Shown here: piece by piece, positions 8,337 through 17,511 of the stretch | Layout of the letters: each line of letters opens with the position of its first letter | Numbering within the stretch: position 1 is the stretch's first letter | Source: Hyphomicrobiales bacterium | Lineage (GTDB): Bacteria > Pseudomonadota > Alphaproteobacteria > Rhizobiales > Beijerinckiaceae | Direction: 5' to 3' | DNA length: 50,611 nucleotides | Assembly: GCA_028290285.1 (NCBI GenBank) | Contig: JAQGKD010000061.1 | Span: 1-50,611, forward strand | Notes under the pieces: model-generated | The model's input: the letters and a program-made list of their open reading frames with translations, nothing else | Database searches by the model: none | What the model was told of the DNA's origin: nothing | Position numbers and translations under genes: made by a program

Positions 8337-8908
8337 TGCGAGCGCTTGGCCAGACGGCGAAGCTGGGAGGCAGAAAAATCAGTGCGAAGGGTCAGGGCTG
8401 TAGCCGTGGCGCGAACCTCCTCCACGCCAAAGAATCAGACCCACGTTGGAAAAGAAATCCCGAGCGAGTCATCCGAGCGAGCCGTTGGTATGATGATCCG
8501 ACTGTTCTAGCCATGCCAATCCTGTCGCATCAGGCGCTGCTGGGCGTGCGCGGCCACATCGTGTGGGCGGCGAGCGCACGTCGGGCTGCTCGCATGCGAG
8601 TGTGGCGCTCTCATCAGGGATCAAAAATAGGCAAGTGTGCATTTATCGACCACTCACTGGAACGCCGTAAAATTCCTGTTTTCAGACACTTGTGAGATGA
8701 GCGGGGAAACTTTCAGTATTTTGTCCCAAAAAGTTGACGGAGCTTCGCGGGTCTGTAAAGCTCACCCAGGATGGCACGCGGTGGGGAGATCTGATGTTGT
8801 TTCTGGGACACTCGACACAGACCACCAACGTGGCTTCGGCGCGACTGGCGACGAGCGTGAGAAGGCTGGCACCCGCCAGCAGCATCTGACGGCGGGCCCG
8901 CTCGATCC
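8337..8908. other. Debris between sulfatase fragment and ABC-transporter cluster
   Basis: No intact gene seen. On the minus strand at about 8830-8900 one frame reads RRQMLLAGASLLTLVASRAEA, which looks like a twin-arginine or Sec signal peptide without a mature protein. It may be the start of a deleted exported protein. The rest carries no family I recognise. The promoter of the plus-strand cluster should lie near the right end, but no clear -35/-10 is visible. Confidence 0.35.
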
Positions 8909-9643
8909 ATGAATACAGCCCTTTCCAAACCCGCGATCCTAACCATTTCCGGCCTCACGGCCGGCTACGGCGACGTGCAGGTTCTCTGGGGGATCGATCT
9001 TGTCGTCCCGCAAGGTGAGATTGTTTCGATCGTCGGACCCAACGGTGCCGGCAAGACCACGCTTCTGCTCGCCATCTCCGGCCTCGTGCGCTCCCGTTTG
9101 GGCAGCATCGTCTTCGACGGCGAGGACATCACGGCGCAAAACCCGGACCGCATCGTCGGCAAGCGGCTGATCCATGTGCCGGAAGGCAGGCGGCTCTTCC
9201 CGACGCTCAGTGTTCGCGACAATCTCATGCTCGGCGCCTACAGCCGCACCGATGGCGCTGCCGAGATCGCGCGCGATCTGGATTTCGTGTTCTCGATCTT
9301 TCCCATCCTTGCCGAGCGCGCCGATCAGGTCGCGACCACCATGTCGGGCGGCGAGCAGCAGATGTGCGCCATCGGCCGGGGTATCATGGCGCGCCCAAAA
9401 CTTCTCCTCATCGACGAATTGTCCCTGGGGCTCGCCCCCAAGGCCGTCGAGCTCCTGGCCGAGAGCCTGGTCACGATCAACATGCGCGGCATTTCGATCC
9501 TGCTCGTCGAGCAGGACGTGATGACGGCTTTCGAGATCGCGAGCACCGGCTATGTGGTCGAGTCGGGAAGGGTGCGCATGTCGGGTGACACGCGCACGCT
9601 GATTGAGGATCCGTCCGTGAAGGCGGCCTATATGGGGCTTTGA
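8909..9643 (+). CDS. livF: Branched-chain-type ABC transporter ATP-binding protein LivF
   Basis: 244 residues; one of two ATPases of a HAAT-type importer on the inner face of the membrane. Walker A GPNGAGKTT (43-51), signature MSGGEQQ (145-151) and Walker B LLLIDE (165-170) are intact. LivF rather than LivG is indicated by its short length and the PEGRRLFPTLSVRDNLMLGAY block. It is the first gene of the cluster, separated from its permeases and partner ATPase by three molybdenum hydroxylase genes. The next gene starts 30 bp downstream. The transported solute is not predictable from the ATPase. Confidence 0.9.
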   Translation: MNTALSKPAILTISGLTAGYGDVQVLWGIDLVVPQGEIVSIVGPNGAGKTTLLLAISGLVRSRLGSIVFDGEDITAQNPDRIVGKRLIHVPEGRRLFPTLSVRDNLMLGAYSRTDGAAEIARDLDFVFSIFPILAERADQVATTMSGGEQQMCAIGRGIMARPKLLLIDELSLGLAPKAVELLAESLVTINMRGISILLVEQDVMTAFEIASTGYVVESGRVRMSGDTRTLIEDPSVKAAYMGL

Positions 9644-9673
9644 TCACTGGACTGAAGGGAGTGTCGGCCGGGA

Positions 9674-12049
9674 ATGAGACATATGAGCCGTGGGACTGAA
9701 AACAAAGGCATCGGCGGGTCGATCCTGCGCATCGAGGACGAGCGGCTGCTCAGCGGACGCAGCAGTTTCATCGCCGACATCAGCCGCCCCGGAATGTGGG
9801 AGGTCGCCTTCCTGCGCAGTCCCGTCGCGCACGCCAATCTGACCCGCATCGAGAAGCCCGCAGGTGCGGAAAATCGCGTCTTCCTCCTCGCAGATCTTGG
9901 CGACATCCTGCCGATCCGCGCGGATTCGCAGGCGAAGAATTTTCGGCGCTCCGATTACCCGGCCATTGCGAGCGACAAGGTGCGTTTCGTCGGCGAGCCC
10001 ATCGCCATCTGTCTCGGCCGCACGCGCGCGGAGGCTGAGGATCTCGCCCAGCAGGTGATCGTCGAATACGAAGAGCTGGCTGCGATCAGCGATCTCTCGC
10101 AATCGCGCGACCCTGCTTTTCCGGCGCTTCACGCGGGCTGGAACGAGAATGTCTTTCTTGAGACACATCTCGATGTCGGCGACATCACATCCGCGCGCGA
10201 GCAGGCGGCGGTTACGCTGACGCGCCAATATCGCATGAACCGCCAGGCCATCGTCTCGCTCGAAGGACGTGGCGTGGTCACCTACCTCGACGAACGCACG
10301 GGCGAACTCGTGGTCTATTCTTCCACACAATTCCCCCATGTGATCCGCACTGCGCTCGCGCATTGCCTGCACATCCAAGAACGCGAGTTGCGCGTCGTCG
10401 CGCCTGAGGTCGGCGGCAGTTTTGGCGTCAAGAACAACCTCAATCCCGAAGAGGTCGCGCTTGCCGCGCTGACGCGCAAGATCCGCAAGCCGCTTCGCTG
10501 GATCGAGGACCGGCGCGAACATCTGATCGCCTCGCCGCATGCGCGCGAACATCGCTATGAGGTGACTGTCCATGCCGACAGTACCGGCAAGGTGCTGGGG
10601 CTCGAAGCCCAGATCGATGTCGATGCGGGCGCTTATTCGGTCTGGCCCTGGACCTCGCCGATGGAGGCAGGCATGGCCATCGGCTTCCTGCCGGGGCCCT
10701 ATGCCATCACCAATTATCGTGCGACAGCGCGCACCTGCGCGACAAACAAGTCGCCGCTCGGGCCCTATCGCGGCGTCGGGCGTCCCGGTGCGTGCTTTGC
10801 CATCGAACGCACCATGGAGGAGCTGGCCGCCCACCTTGGCCTCGATCCAATCGAGGTTCGCGAACGCAATTACGTGCAGCCCGAGCAATTCCCCTGGGCG
10901 TCGGCCGGCGGCAAGACCTACGACATCGGCAATTACAGCGCGACCGCGCGGTCAGCGCGCGATCTCATCCGCCCCGAGCGCGTGGCCGAGTTGCGCCAAC
11001 GCTATGCGGGCACGGACTACGAGATCGGGCTCGGATACGCGACCTATCTGGAACAAACCGCCCATGGCACCGCCGAATGGGTGCAGCGTGGATTGCCTGT
11101 CGTCTTCGGTTACGAACAGGCCGCGATGCAATTGACGCCGGACGGCATGCTGATTATCGACGTGCCGATCCAGAACCACGGGCAGGGACTGGAGACGACA
11201 TTGGCGCAGGTCGCGCACGAGGAGTTGGGCATCGACCCCCAGCATGTCGTCGTGCGCCATGGAGACACCAGCCTCGCGCCCTATGGCATGGGCACTTTCG
11301 CGTCTCGCTCCATGGTGATGTCGGGCGGCGCGGTGGGGCGCGCCAGCGAGGCGCTGGCAATCAAGCTGCGCATGATCGGCGCACACCTTCTACAAGTCAC
11401 GGTGGAGAACGTGCGCTTGAAGGATGGTTCCGTTGTTGTTGATACGCCCGGCGGCGCCAGCGTGTCGCTCGCTGAAATCGGCATGGCGGCATATCTGCGG
11501 CCGGAGCGCCTGCCTGACACGGTGGAGCCGGGCCTTTCGGTGGTCGCAGCCTACCGCACGTCGAAAGACACGGGCGCATGGTCCTACGGCACGCATGCCG
11601 CGCTGGTTGCTGTCGACAAGGGCACCGGCCTCGTCAAGCTGATCGATTACGTGATCGCGCATGATTGCGGTACGATCGTCAATCCGATGATCGTCGATGG
11701 CCAGATGATGGGCGGCCTCGCGCAGGGGATCGGCACCGCGCTCTACGAAGAGATGCCCTATAATTCGGACGGGCAGCCACTGGCCTCGACCTTCATGGAT
11801 TATCTCGTCCCCGGCGCATCCGAAATGCCGCCCACGCGGATCGAGCATCTGTCGATTCCCTCGCCGATCACGCGCTACGGCATCAAGGGCATGGGCGAGG
11901 GCGGCGCGATCCCGCCGCCGGCTTCCATCTGCAATGCCGTCAATGATGCGCTACGCCCGCTTGGCGCAGCCGTCAACGAAACGCCGATGACACCGGAGCG
12001 GATTATTCGCGCGCTGATCGATGCGCAGGCGAGGGGAGCGCAGGCATGA
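9674..12049 (+). CDS. Molybdenum hydroxylase large subunit (xanthine dehydrogenase / CoxL family)
   Basis: 791 residues, normal for a stand-alone molybdopterin-cytosine-dinucleotide subunit. It opens with IGGSILRIEDERLLSGR, carries the Moco-binding VGGSFGVKNNLNPEEVALAA block and the active-site loop GPYRGVGRP, and ends with GMGEGGAIPPPASICNAVNDA, whose Glu is the expected base. The loop lacks the Cys of form I CO dehydrogenase (AYxCSFR), so CO oxidation is unlikely. It should hydroxylate an aldehyde or N-heterocycle. A second ATG lies 9 bp inside the chosen start. Its stop overlaps the next start (ATGA), and the order is large, FAD, iron-sulfur subunit. Confidence 0.9.
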   Translation: MRHMSRGTENKGIGGSILRIEDERLLSGRSSFIADISRPGMWEVAFLRSPVAHANLTRIEKPAGAENRVFLLADLGDILPIRADSQAKNFRRSDYPAIASDKVRFVGEPIAICLGRTRAEAEDLAQQVIVEYEELAAISDLSQSRDPAFPALHAGWNENVFLETHLDVGDITSAREQAAVTLTRQYRMNRQAIVSLEGRGVVTYLDERTGELVVYSSTQFPHVIRTALAHCLHIQERELRVVAPEVGGSFGVKNNLNPEEVALAALTRKIRKPLRWIEDRREHLIASPHAREHRYEVTVHADSTGKVLGLEAQIDVDAGAYSVWPWTSPMEAGMAIGFLPGPYAITNYRATARTCATNKSPLGPYRGVGRPGACFAIERTMEELAAHLGLDPIEVRERNYVQPEQFPWASAGGKTYDIGNYSATARSARDLIRPERVAELRQRYAGTDYEIGLGYATYLEQTAHGTAEWVQRGLPVVFGYEQAAMQLTPDGMLIIDVPIQNHGQGLETTLAQVAHEELGIDPQHVVVRHGDTSLAPYGMGTFASRSMVMSGGAVGRASEALAIKLRMIGAHLLQVTVENVRLKDGSVVVDTPGGASVSLAEIGMAAYLRPERLPDTVEPGLSVVAAYRTSKDTGAWSYGTHAALVAVDKGTGLVKLIDYVIAHDCGTIVNPMIVDGQMMGGLAQGIGTALYEEMPYNSDGQPLASTFMDYLVPGASEMPPTRIEHLSIPSPITRYGIKGMGEGGAIPPPASICNAVNDALRPLGAAVNETPMTPERIIRALIDAQARGAQA

Positions 12050-12909
12050 AGCCGGGACCCCTCACATATGTGCGACCCAAATCCGTGGCGGAGGCCATCG
12101 CGCTTCTGGGCGAAAGCGATGTGGACGCGAAGATCCTGGCGGGCGGCCAGTCTCTCGTGCCCATGCTCAACCTGCGCATGGCGCCAGCCGAACGATTGAT
12201 CGACATCACGGGCATCGCGGCGCTGAAGTCCAGCGAAGTTGCGGGCAACAATGTGCGGATCGGCGCTTGCGTCACGCATGAGCAGATTCAAGTTGGTGCC
12301 GTGCCCGATCCATCCAACGGGTTGATGACAGCCGTTGCCACGCGTATCGCCTATCAAGCCGTGCGAAATCGCGGCACCATCGGCGGCAGTCTCGCGCTCG
12401 CCGATCCTTCCGGTGACTGGCTCACCACGACTGCGGCGCTCGGCGCCATCATCGAATGGCAGGGGCCCGACGGCGTGAAGACCTGCGCGGCGGACGAGTT
12501 CGTCACCGCTGCTTATACAACACGTCTCGACATCCTCGATGTGCTGACCGGCATCCGCATTCCGCGCCTCGCTGCCGACGCGCGATGGGGAACCTGCAAG
12601 CTCTGCCGCAAGACCGGCGAATATGCGCATGCGATGGCGATGGTCATCCGCAACGGCGCGGCGTCGCGCGCGTTTCTTGGCGCGACAGAAGGCGCTCCGA
12701 TCCGCCTGCGCCACGCGGAGAATGTTCTCGCGGGCCTTCGCGATTGGCAGGCCGGGCACGTCTCGGTTTTGTCCGACGCCATGCAGGCGGATCTCGCAAG
12801 CAGCACGCGCCAATTGAAAGACATTCACATCTGGCAATCGCGCACCTGTCTCATCCGTGCGGTGCAGATGAGCTTCGGCATTCCGGAAACGAGGATCGAG
12901 AGCCCCTGA
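12046..12909 (+). CDS. Molybdenum hydroxylase FAD-binding subunit (CoxM family)
   Basis: 287 residues, the usual length. It carries the two FAD-binding motifs of this family: ILAGGQSLVPMLNLRMA (about residues 28-45) and TIGGSLALADPSGDW (about 108-122). The C-terminal CO-dehydrogenase flavoprotein domain follows. It passes electrons from the iron-sulfur subunit to an acceptor. It overlaps the large-subunit gene by 4 bp and the iron-sulfur subunit gene by 1 bp (TGATG), so the three subunits are probably made in fixed ratio. Confidence 0.9.
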   Translation: MKPGPLTYVRPKSVAEAIALLGESDVDAKILAGGQSLVPMLNLRMAPAERLIDITGIAALKSSEVAGNNVRIGACVTHEQIQVGAVPDPSNGLMTAVATRIAYQAVRNRGTIGGSLALADPSGDWLTTTAALGAIIEWQGPDGVKTCAADEFVTAAYTTRLDILDVLTGIRIPRLAADARWGTCKLCRKTGEYAHAMAMVIRNGAASRAFLGATEGAPIRLRHAENVLAGLRDWQAGHVSVLSDAMQADLASSTRQLKDIHIWQSRTCLIRAVQMSFGIPETRIESP

Positions 12910-13421
12910 TGCAAATGCTCGACATCACGATCAACGGCGAGAAGCTGCAGACAAGCGTCGATCCGCGCATGAGCCTGGCTGATTTCCTGCGCGAACATGC
13001 CGACGCGCGCTCCGTGCATCTGGGCTGCGAACACGGCGTCTGCGGCGCTTGCACGATTATCATAGACGGCAAGATTGCGCGGTCGTGCATCGCGCTCGCG
13101 ATCGCGCTGGACGGGGCTGAGATCTGGACCCTCGAAGGGCTGAGGGACGATCCCGTCATCGAGCAATTGCGCGCGAGCTTTCACGAGTGTCATGGCCTGC
13201 AATGTGGCTATTGCACGCCGGGCATGCTGATCACGGCGCGTGACATTATCAGTCGTTACGGCACGCCGACGGAGTCAGTCCTCCGCGAAGCGCTGGCGGG
13301 AAACATCTGTCGCTGCACCGGCTATGCGGGCATCGTGAAGGCTGTGCAGCACGCCGCCGAGCGGCTGGCGGAGCAGGCAGATACAACGACGGACGGCGGC
13401 GTACTCGCGGCGGGCGTCTAG
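12909..13421 (+). CDS. Molybdenum hydroxylase [2Fe-2S] subunit (CoxS family)
   Basis: 170 residues. The plant-type ferredoxin cluster motif CEHGVCGACTIIIDGKIARS is followed by the second [2Fe-2S] domain with CHGLQCGYCTPGM and NICRCTGYAGI, giving all eight expected cysteines. It relays electrons from the Mo centre to FAD. The ATG overlaps the FAD-subunit stop. The frame is open far upstream, but that part lies antiphase within the FAD-subunit gene and is not coding. Confidence 0.92.
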   Translation: MQMLDITINGEKLQTSVDPRMSLADFLREHADARSVHLGCEHGVCGACTIIIDGKIARSCIALAIALDGAEIWTLEGLRDDPVIEQLRASFHECHGLQCGYCTPGMLITARDIISRYGTPTESVLREALAGNICRCTGYAGIVKAVQHAAERLAEQADTTTDGGVLAAGV

Positions 13422-13479
13422 ACGGGCGGGCTCTCGCCAAAGGCGGGGGCTCTTTGATTTCAGGCAAGGGGAGCACGGC

Positions 13480-14685
13480 ATGCGCAGGATGAAGTTGATC
13501 GTGACGGCGATGACAGCGTTGACGGCCATCGCTGCCGGACCCGCGCTGGCCCAGGAAACATTGCGTTTTGGCGCGCCCATTGCGCTCACGGGTCCGCTCG
13601 CGGATGCGGGCACCAAGTCGAAGCAGGGCTACGACATGTGCGTCGCGGCGGTAAACGCCAAGGGCGGGGTCGATGTCGGCGGCAAAAAACTCAAGCTCGA
13701 ACTGGTCGACTACGATTACCAGAGCGAGACAAACCGCGCCGTGCAGATCGTCCAGCGCCTGATCAATGTCGACAAGGTTCCATTCCTGCTCGCACCCTAC
13801 GGCTCGGGCGATACCAAGGCGACGGCCGTCGTTGCCGAACGCTACGGCGTGCCGATGGTGGCCGCGTCCGCCGCCACAAAGACTGTCTTCGACCAGAATT
13901 TCCAGAATCTCTTTGGCATCCTGTTCCCGAACCGGATGATCACCGACGCCGAGGTCGCCTATTACAAGAAGAGCGTGCCCGACGTGAAGCGCGTCGCGGT
14001 GCTGGCGCTCAACAGCCTCTTCCCCAAGGCCATTGCCGCCGAACTCGTCGACACGGCGAAGAGCGCGGGGTACGAGGTCGTGCATGACTCGATCTATTCG
14101 CCGGATACGAGCGACTTCTCGAACGTGCTCACGCAGATCAAGGCGCTGAAACCGGACTGGATCTACGCAACAGGCTACACGCAAGATCTCATCCTCATCC
14201 GCCGGCAGATGGCGGATTTGGGTGTCGAGGCCAAGATCGTCAGCATGACGGCCGGGCCGTCCTACCCGGAATTCACAGACAACGTGAAGACGCTGGCGGA
14301 GAACGTCACGACCAATTCCTGGTGGCACCAGAACGCCGGCTACAAGGACGCGTTCCTCTTCGGTTCGTCGGAGAAATACAACGACGCATTCAACGAGCGC
14401 TTCAAGCGCAATGCGACCTACCTCGAAGCCGCCGCGACCGCAGCCTGCCAGACGCTGGTGATGGCCATCGAAGAAGCCAAGTCCACCTCGGCCGATGCGG
14501 TGCGCAAGGTGCTGCGCGAGAAAACCTTCTCGACGTTCTACGGTCCCGTGCACTTCGGCGCGACCGGCCAGAACGACTTCAACGCCGCGCTCGTGATGCA
14601 GATCCAGAACGGCAAGCTGCTCGTGCTCTCGCCTGAAAATCTGAAGCAGGGCGAGCTGAAGGTGGGCGTTCCCCCGGCCAAGTAA
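13480..14685 (+). CDS. Periplasmic solute-binding protein of HAAT importer (LivK-like)
   Basis: 401 residues with a Sec signal peptide cut at ALA/QE (about residue 24). The mature part begins TLRFGAPIALTGPLADAG, typical of type I leucine/amide-binding proteins (Peripla_BP_6). It captures the solute in the periplasm for LivH/LivM. GGGGAG precedes the start. The family binds amino acids, amides, urea and aromatic acids, so the ligand is open. Because the genes of a cytoplasmic hydroxylase sit just upstream, I infer that the ligand, or a product of it, is the hydroxylase substrate. Confidence 0.9.
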   Translation: MRRMKLIVTAMTALTAIAAGPALAQETLRFGAPIALTGPLADAGTKSKQGYDMCVAAVNAKGGVDVGGKKLKLELVDYDYQSETNRAVQIVQRLINVDKVPFLLAPYGSGDTKATAVVAERYGVPMVAASAATKTVFDQNFQNLFGILFPNRMITDAEVAYYKKSVPDVKRVAVLALNSLFPKAIAAELVDTAKSAGYEVVHDSIYSPDTSDFSNVLTQIKALKPDWIYATGYTQDLILIRRQMADLGVEAKIVSMTAGPSYPEFTDNVKTLAENVTTNSWWHQNAGYKDAFLFGSSEKYNDAFNERFKRNATYLEAAATAACQTLVMAIEEAKSTSADAVRKVLREKTFSTFYGPVHFGATGQNDFNAALVMQIQNGKLLVLSPENLKQGELKVGVPPAK

Positions 14686-14713
14686 ACTCTGACACAACCA
14701 CAGGCGCGCGAAA

Positions 14714-15571
14714 ATGCTAGGCCAATATGTCATCAATGGTTTGCTGATGGGCGGGCTCTACGCCTGCCTGGCCGTAGGCTTTTCGCTCGTCTGGGGCGTG
14801 TTGAACATCGTCAACATGCTGCACGGTTCCATGGTGGTGCTTGGCGCTTATGCCTGCCTCTACGGCGTGCAGCAGTTCGGCCTGCCTCTCTACGTCGTGG
14901 CTCCGCTCGCCTGTGGCGCTCTTTTCCTGTTCGGCTACGCGCTCCAGCGTGGTCTCATCAACCGCGTGGTCGCGCAGCCGATTCTCATTTCCCTGACGCT
15001 GACGTTCGGGCTCGAGCTGATCGTCAACAACCTCATCCTTCATTTCTTCAGTGCCACCCCGCGCTCGCTTGTCACCAATTTCGGCACGCTGGAATTTTGG
15101 GGGCTGCGCGTCCCCGTGGTTCGCGTCGGCGGCATGCTGGTGGCGGGCCTGCTGACATTGCTGCTCTACTGGCTGCTGCGACACTCCAAGATCGGACGCG
15201 CCATCATCGCGGTGCGAATGGATCGCCATGCGGCCTCGCTCATGGGCATCCGCATTCCCCAGATCTACGCACTTACATTCGGAATCGGCGCTCTGATGGC
15301 CGGCGCGGCGGGTTGCGCCATGGCGCTGATCTATCCGGTGACGCCAGCCATGAGCGGCGTGTTTCTCGGCAAGGCTTTTGTCATCTGTGTTCTTGGCGGG
15401 CTCGGCAGCGTGCCCGGCGCCATCGTCGGCGGGCTCGTGCTCGGGATCGTGGAGGGTATCGGCACTTTGGCCCTCGGCTCGCAATGGGCATCCTCCGTCG
15501 GCTTCCTCCTGATGATGGCCGTCATCGTGCTGTTTCCCAGCGGGCTGGCAGGCAAGAAGGGCTACGAATGA
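14714..15571 (+). CDS. livH: ABC transporter permease LivH
   Basis: 285 residues, polytopic, with about eight hydrophobic segments. It starts GQYVINGLLMGGLYACLAVG and has ALTFGIGALMAGAAGCAMAL and VLGGLGSVPGAIVGGLVLGI, the conserved permease blocks of the LivH family. It forms the channel with LivM. Its stop overlaps the livM start (ATGA), so the two half-channels are translationally coupled. It lies 28 bp after the binding-protein gene. Confidence 0.92.
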   Translation: MLGQYVINGLLMGGLYACLAVGFSLVWGVLNIVNMLHGSMVVLGAYACLYGVQQFGLPLYVVAPLACGALFLFGYALQRGLINRVVAQPILISLTLTFGLELIVNNLILHFFSATPRSLVTNFGTLEFWGLRVPVVRVGGMLVAGLLTLLLYWLLRHSKIGRAIIAVRMDRHAASLMGIRIPQIYALTFGIGALMAGAAGCAMALIYPVTPAMSGVFLGKAFVICVLGGLGSVPGAIVGGLVLGIVEGIGTLALGSQWASSVGFLLMMAVIVLFPSGLAGKKGYE

Positions 15572-16557
15572 TTTTCGACCGGGGCGACATGCTCAAGCTC
15601 GTCGTGGGCCTGCTGCTTTTCGCAGGCGCCACCGCCTTCGCCTTCACGCTCGACAATTACGAGTTGCAGGTCGGGACATCGCTCGCCATGTTGTGCGTGC
15701 TCTGTCTCGCCTGGAATCTCGTCGGCGGCTACATGGGCTATCCGTCCTTCGCCACCAGCACGTTCTTCGGAATCGGCGCTTATGCAAATGCCATCGCGCA
15801 AGTGAATGGCTTCTCGACAGGCGTAGCCTGGCTCGCGGCCTCCTGCGTCGGTGCCGTCATGGCGATCCTGATCGGCGTTCCGCTGCTGCGCCTGAAGGGC
15901 CATTACTTCGCCATCGGCACCATCGCGACGGTCGAGGTGTTTCGCGAGGTTGCCAACAATTGGGAGTGGCTGACCGGCGGCGCTGTCGGCCTGAATCTCC
16001 CTATTCCAATGGGTAGCCCAGAATTTGTTGGCCGCCTGTTCTACCTCGCCATGCTCGGGCTGGCGCTGCTTGCGTTCCTGATCACCATCGCCGTCGACCG
16101 CACACGCTTCGGCTTTGGGCTGCGCTGCATCCGCCAGAATGAGCAGGCCGCGTCGATGGTCGGCATTGACGTGTTCAAATACAAGGTCGCCGCCTTCGTG
16201 CTTTCGGGAGCGCTGTGTGCTGCGACGGGCGGGATCTATGCGTCGATGGTCGCCTTTATCGAGCCGAAGGATGCGTTCAACCTCATCAACACGATCGAGA
16301 TTCCGGTCATGGTCATGCTGGGCGGCATGGGCACGATCTTCGGCCCGCTGATTGGCGGCGTGTTCTACGTCGTGCTGAAGGAATTCGTCTGGGCCAATTT
16401 CATCAACTGGCACAGCGGAATCTTGGGACTGCTCATTGTGGCGGTCATCTATTTCCTGCCCACGGGGGTGCTCGGCATCGCTTGGTCGAGGCTGGCCCAG
16501 CGCCTGCGCGGCGGCAAGCGGCAGCTGAAGGCTGACGCAGCGAGGCCCGCGCCATGA
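15568..16557 (+). CDS. livM: ABC transporter permease LivM
   Basis: 329 residues and polytopic. LAWNLVGGYMGYPSFATSTF and the coupling region RTRFGFGLRCIRQNEQAASMVGID identify LivM, as does VMVMLGGMGTIFGPLIGG near the C-terminus. The ATG overlaps the livH stop. The same frame is open far upstream through livH but is antiphase to it, so the longer form is not used. The C-terminus RPAP ends in an ATGA overlap with livG. Confidence 0.92.
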   Translation: MIFDRGDMLKLVVGLLLFAGATAFAFTLDNYELQVGTSLAMLCVLCLAWNLVGGYMGYPSFATSTFFGIGAYANAIAQVNGFSTGVAWLAASCVGAVMAILIGVPLLRLKGHYFAIGTIATVEVFREVANNWEWLTGGAVGLNLPIPMGSPEFVGRLFYLAMLGLALLAFLITIAVDRTRFGFGLRCIRQNEQAASMVGIDVFKYKVAAFVLSGALCAATGGIYASMVAFIEPKDAFNLINTIEIPVMVMLGGMGTIFGPLIGGVFYVVLKEFVWANFINWHSGILGLLIVAVIYFLPTGVLGIAWSRLAQRLRGGKRQLKADAARPAP

Positions 16558-17312
16558 TACCTCCGGACATCCGGCCCATTCTCCAGCTCGACAATGTCTC
16601 GCGCGATTTCGGCGGCGTTCGCGCCGTCGATAATGTCAGCCTGAAATTCTTCCCCGGTGAGATCGTCGGCCTGATCGGGCCCAATGGTGCGGGCAAGACG
16701 ACGCTCGTGAACCTGATCTCGGGTTTCCTCCCGGTGAGCAGCGGCGACGTGCTCTATGATGGCAAGAGTATCGTGCGCACATCCCCGCATGCGATTGCAC
16801 GCAGCGGCGTCGCACGCACGTTCCAGATCGTGCAGCCTTTCGCGCAGATGAGCGTGCTGGAAAATGTGATGGCCGGCGCGATCTACGCAGGTGATTGCGG
16901 TATGCGCGAAGCTCGCCAGAAGGCCATGGACTGCCTGGAATTCACCAAGCTTGCAGCATCCGCGCACATGCCAGCCTCGGAGTTGGCACTGGCGGATCGC
17001 AAGCGGCTCGAACTCGCCAAGAGCCTCGCGATGAATCCACGCATCCTGATGCTGGATGAAGTCAACGCGGGTCTCAATTCTTCCGAGATCGATGAAGCCC
17101 TGCGAATGATTCAATCTATTGCGGCGCGCGGCATCACCATCATCGTCATCGAACATCTCATGCGAGTTGTCGCAGCGCTCGCCCAAAGGGCCGTGGTTTT
17201 GCACCATGGGGCCGTGCTGAGCGAGGGCGCGACGCAGGACGTTTTCCGGGACCCCAAGGTGGTCGAAGCATATTTAGGAAATCGCTTCGCAGAGCGTTTT
17301 GCACGGACCTAG
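16554..17312 (+). CDS. livG: Branched-chain-type ABC transporter ATP-binding protein LivG
   Basis: 252 residues. Walker A GPNGAGKTT (42-50) and Walker B ILMLDEVNAGLN are intact, and the VARTFQIVQPFAQMSVLENVM block is LivG-like. The signature segment reads ELALADRKRLELAKSLA; LivG proteins often have a relaxed signature, but this one keeps neither glycine, which is unusual. It pairs with LivF. Its start overlaps the livM stop. It is the last gene of the cluster, and no clear terminator follows. Confidence 0.9.
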   Translation: MIPPDIRPILQLDNVSRDFGGVRAVDNVSLKFFPGEIVGLIGPNGAGKTTLVNLISGFLPVSSGDVLYDGKSIVRTSPHAIARSGVARTFQIVQPFAQMSVLENVMAGAIYAGDCGMREARQKAMDCLEFTKLAASAHMPASELALADRKRLELAKSLAMNPRILMLDEVNAGLNSSEIDEALRMIQSIAARGITIIVIEHLMRVVAALAQRAVVLHHGAVLSEGATQDVFRDPKVVEAYLGNRFAERFART

Positions 17313-17370
17313 GCGGCGCATTAGGATCAGGGGCTCTTGGCAGAGATGCATCCACGCGAACACTGTCAAC

Positions 17371-17511
17371 AGGCCTGACGCTCTCCGGCTCGTTCAGATC
17401 GATCCGCGATACCAGCCCGACGCAAGGCTCCCGATCGCTAGGGTTGTCGGGCAGGCGTGGCGCGCCAGCCGGAATATAGGAAACGGCCCCCTCCCCCGCG
17501 ACGAGATGGTG
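17371..17511 (-). pseudogene. Cupin-domain protein remnant
   Basis: One minus-strand frame reads HHLVAGEGAVSYIPAGAPRL, then PDNPSDREPCVGLVSRIDLNEPESV. This is the second half of a small cupin, where GDxxYIPAGxPHxxxNPS and the ARTDPNEQESV tail are typical. The usual PH of the metal site has become PR. Upstream, pieces of the first cupin motif seem scattered over other frames with stops (to about 17600). No intact reading frame covers the domain. Confidence 0.55.

Noticed and set aside
7872..8510. 212-residue plus-strand open frame over the sulfatase fragment
   Set aside because: The minus strand carries clear sulfatase C-terminal blocks; the plus-strand product resembles nothing.
9644..10888. 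414-residue open frame opposite the molybdenum hydroxylase large subunit
   Set aside because: Antisense shadow of a well-supported gene.
13249..14736. 495-residue open frame opposite the solute-binding protein gene
   Set aside because: Antisense shadow; no family similarity, while the plus strand has a signal peptide and binding-protein fold.
17458..17468. TGGCGCGCCAG as a possible second copy of the tRNA 3' end
   Set aside because: Only nine bases match and the sequence is itself a GC palindrome; too short to call an attachment site.
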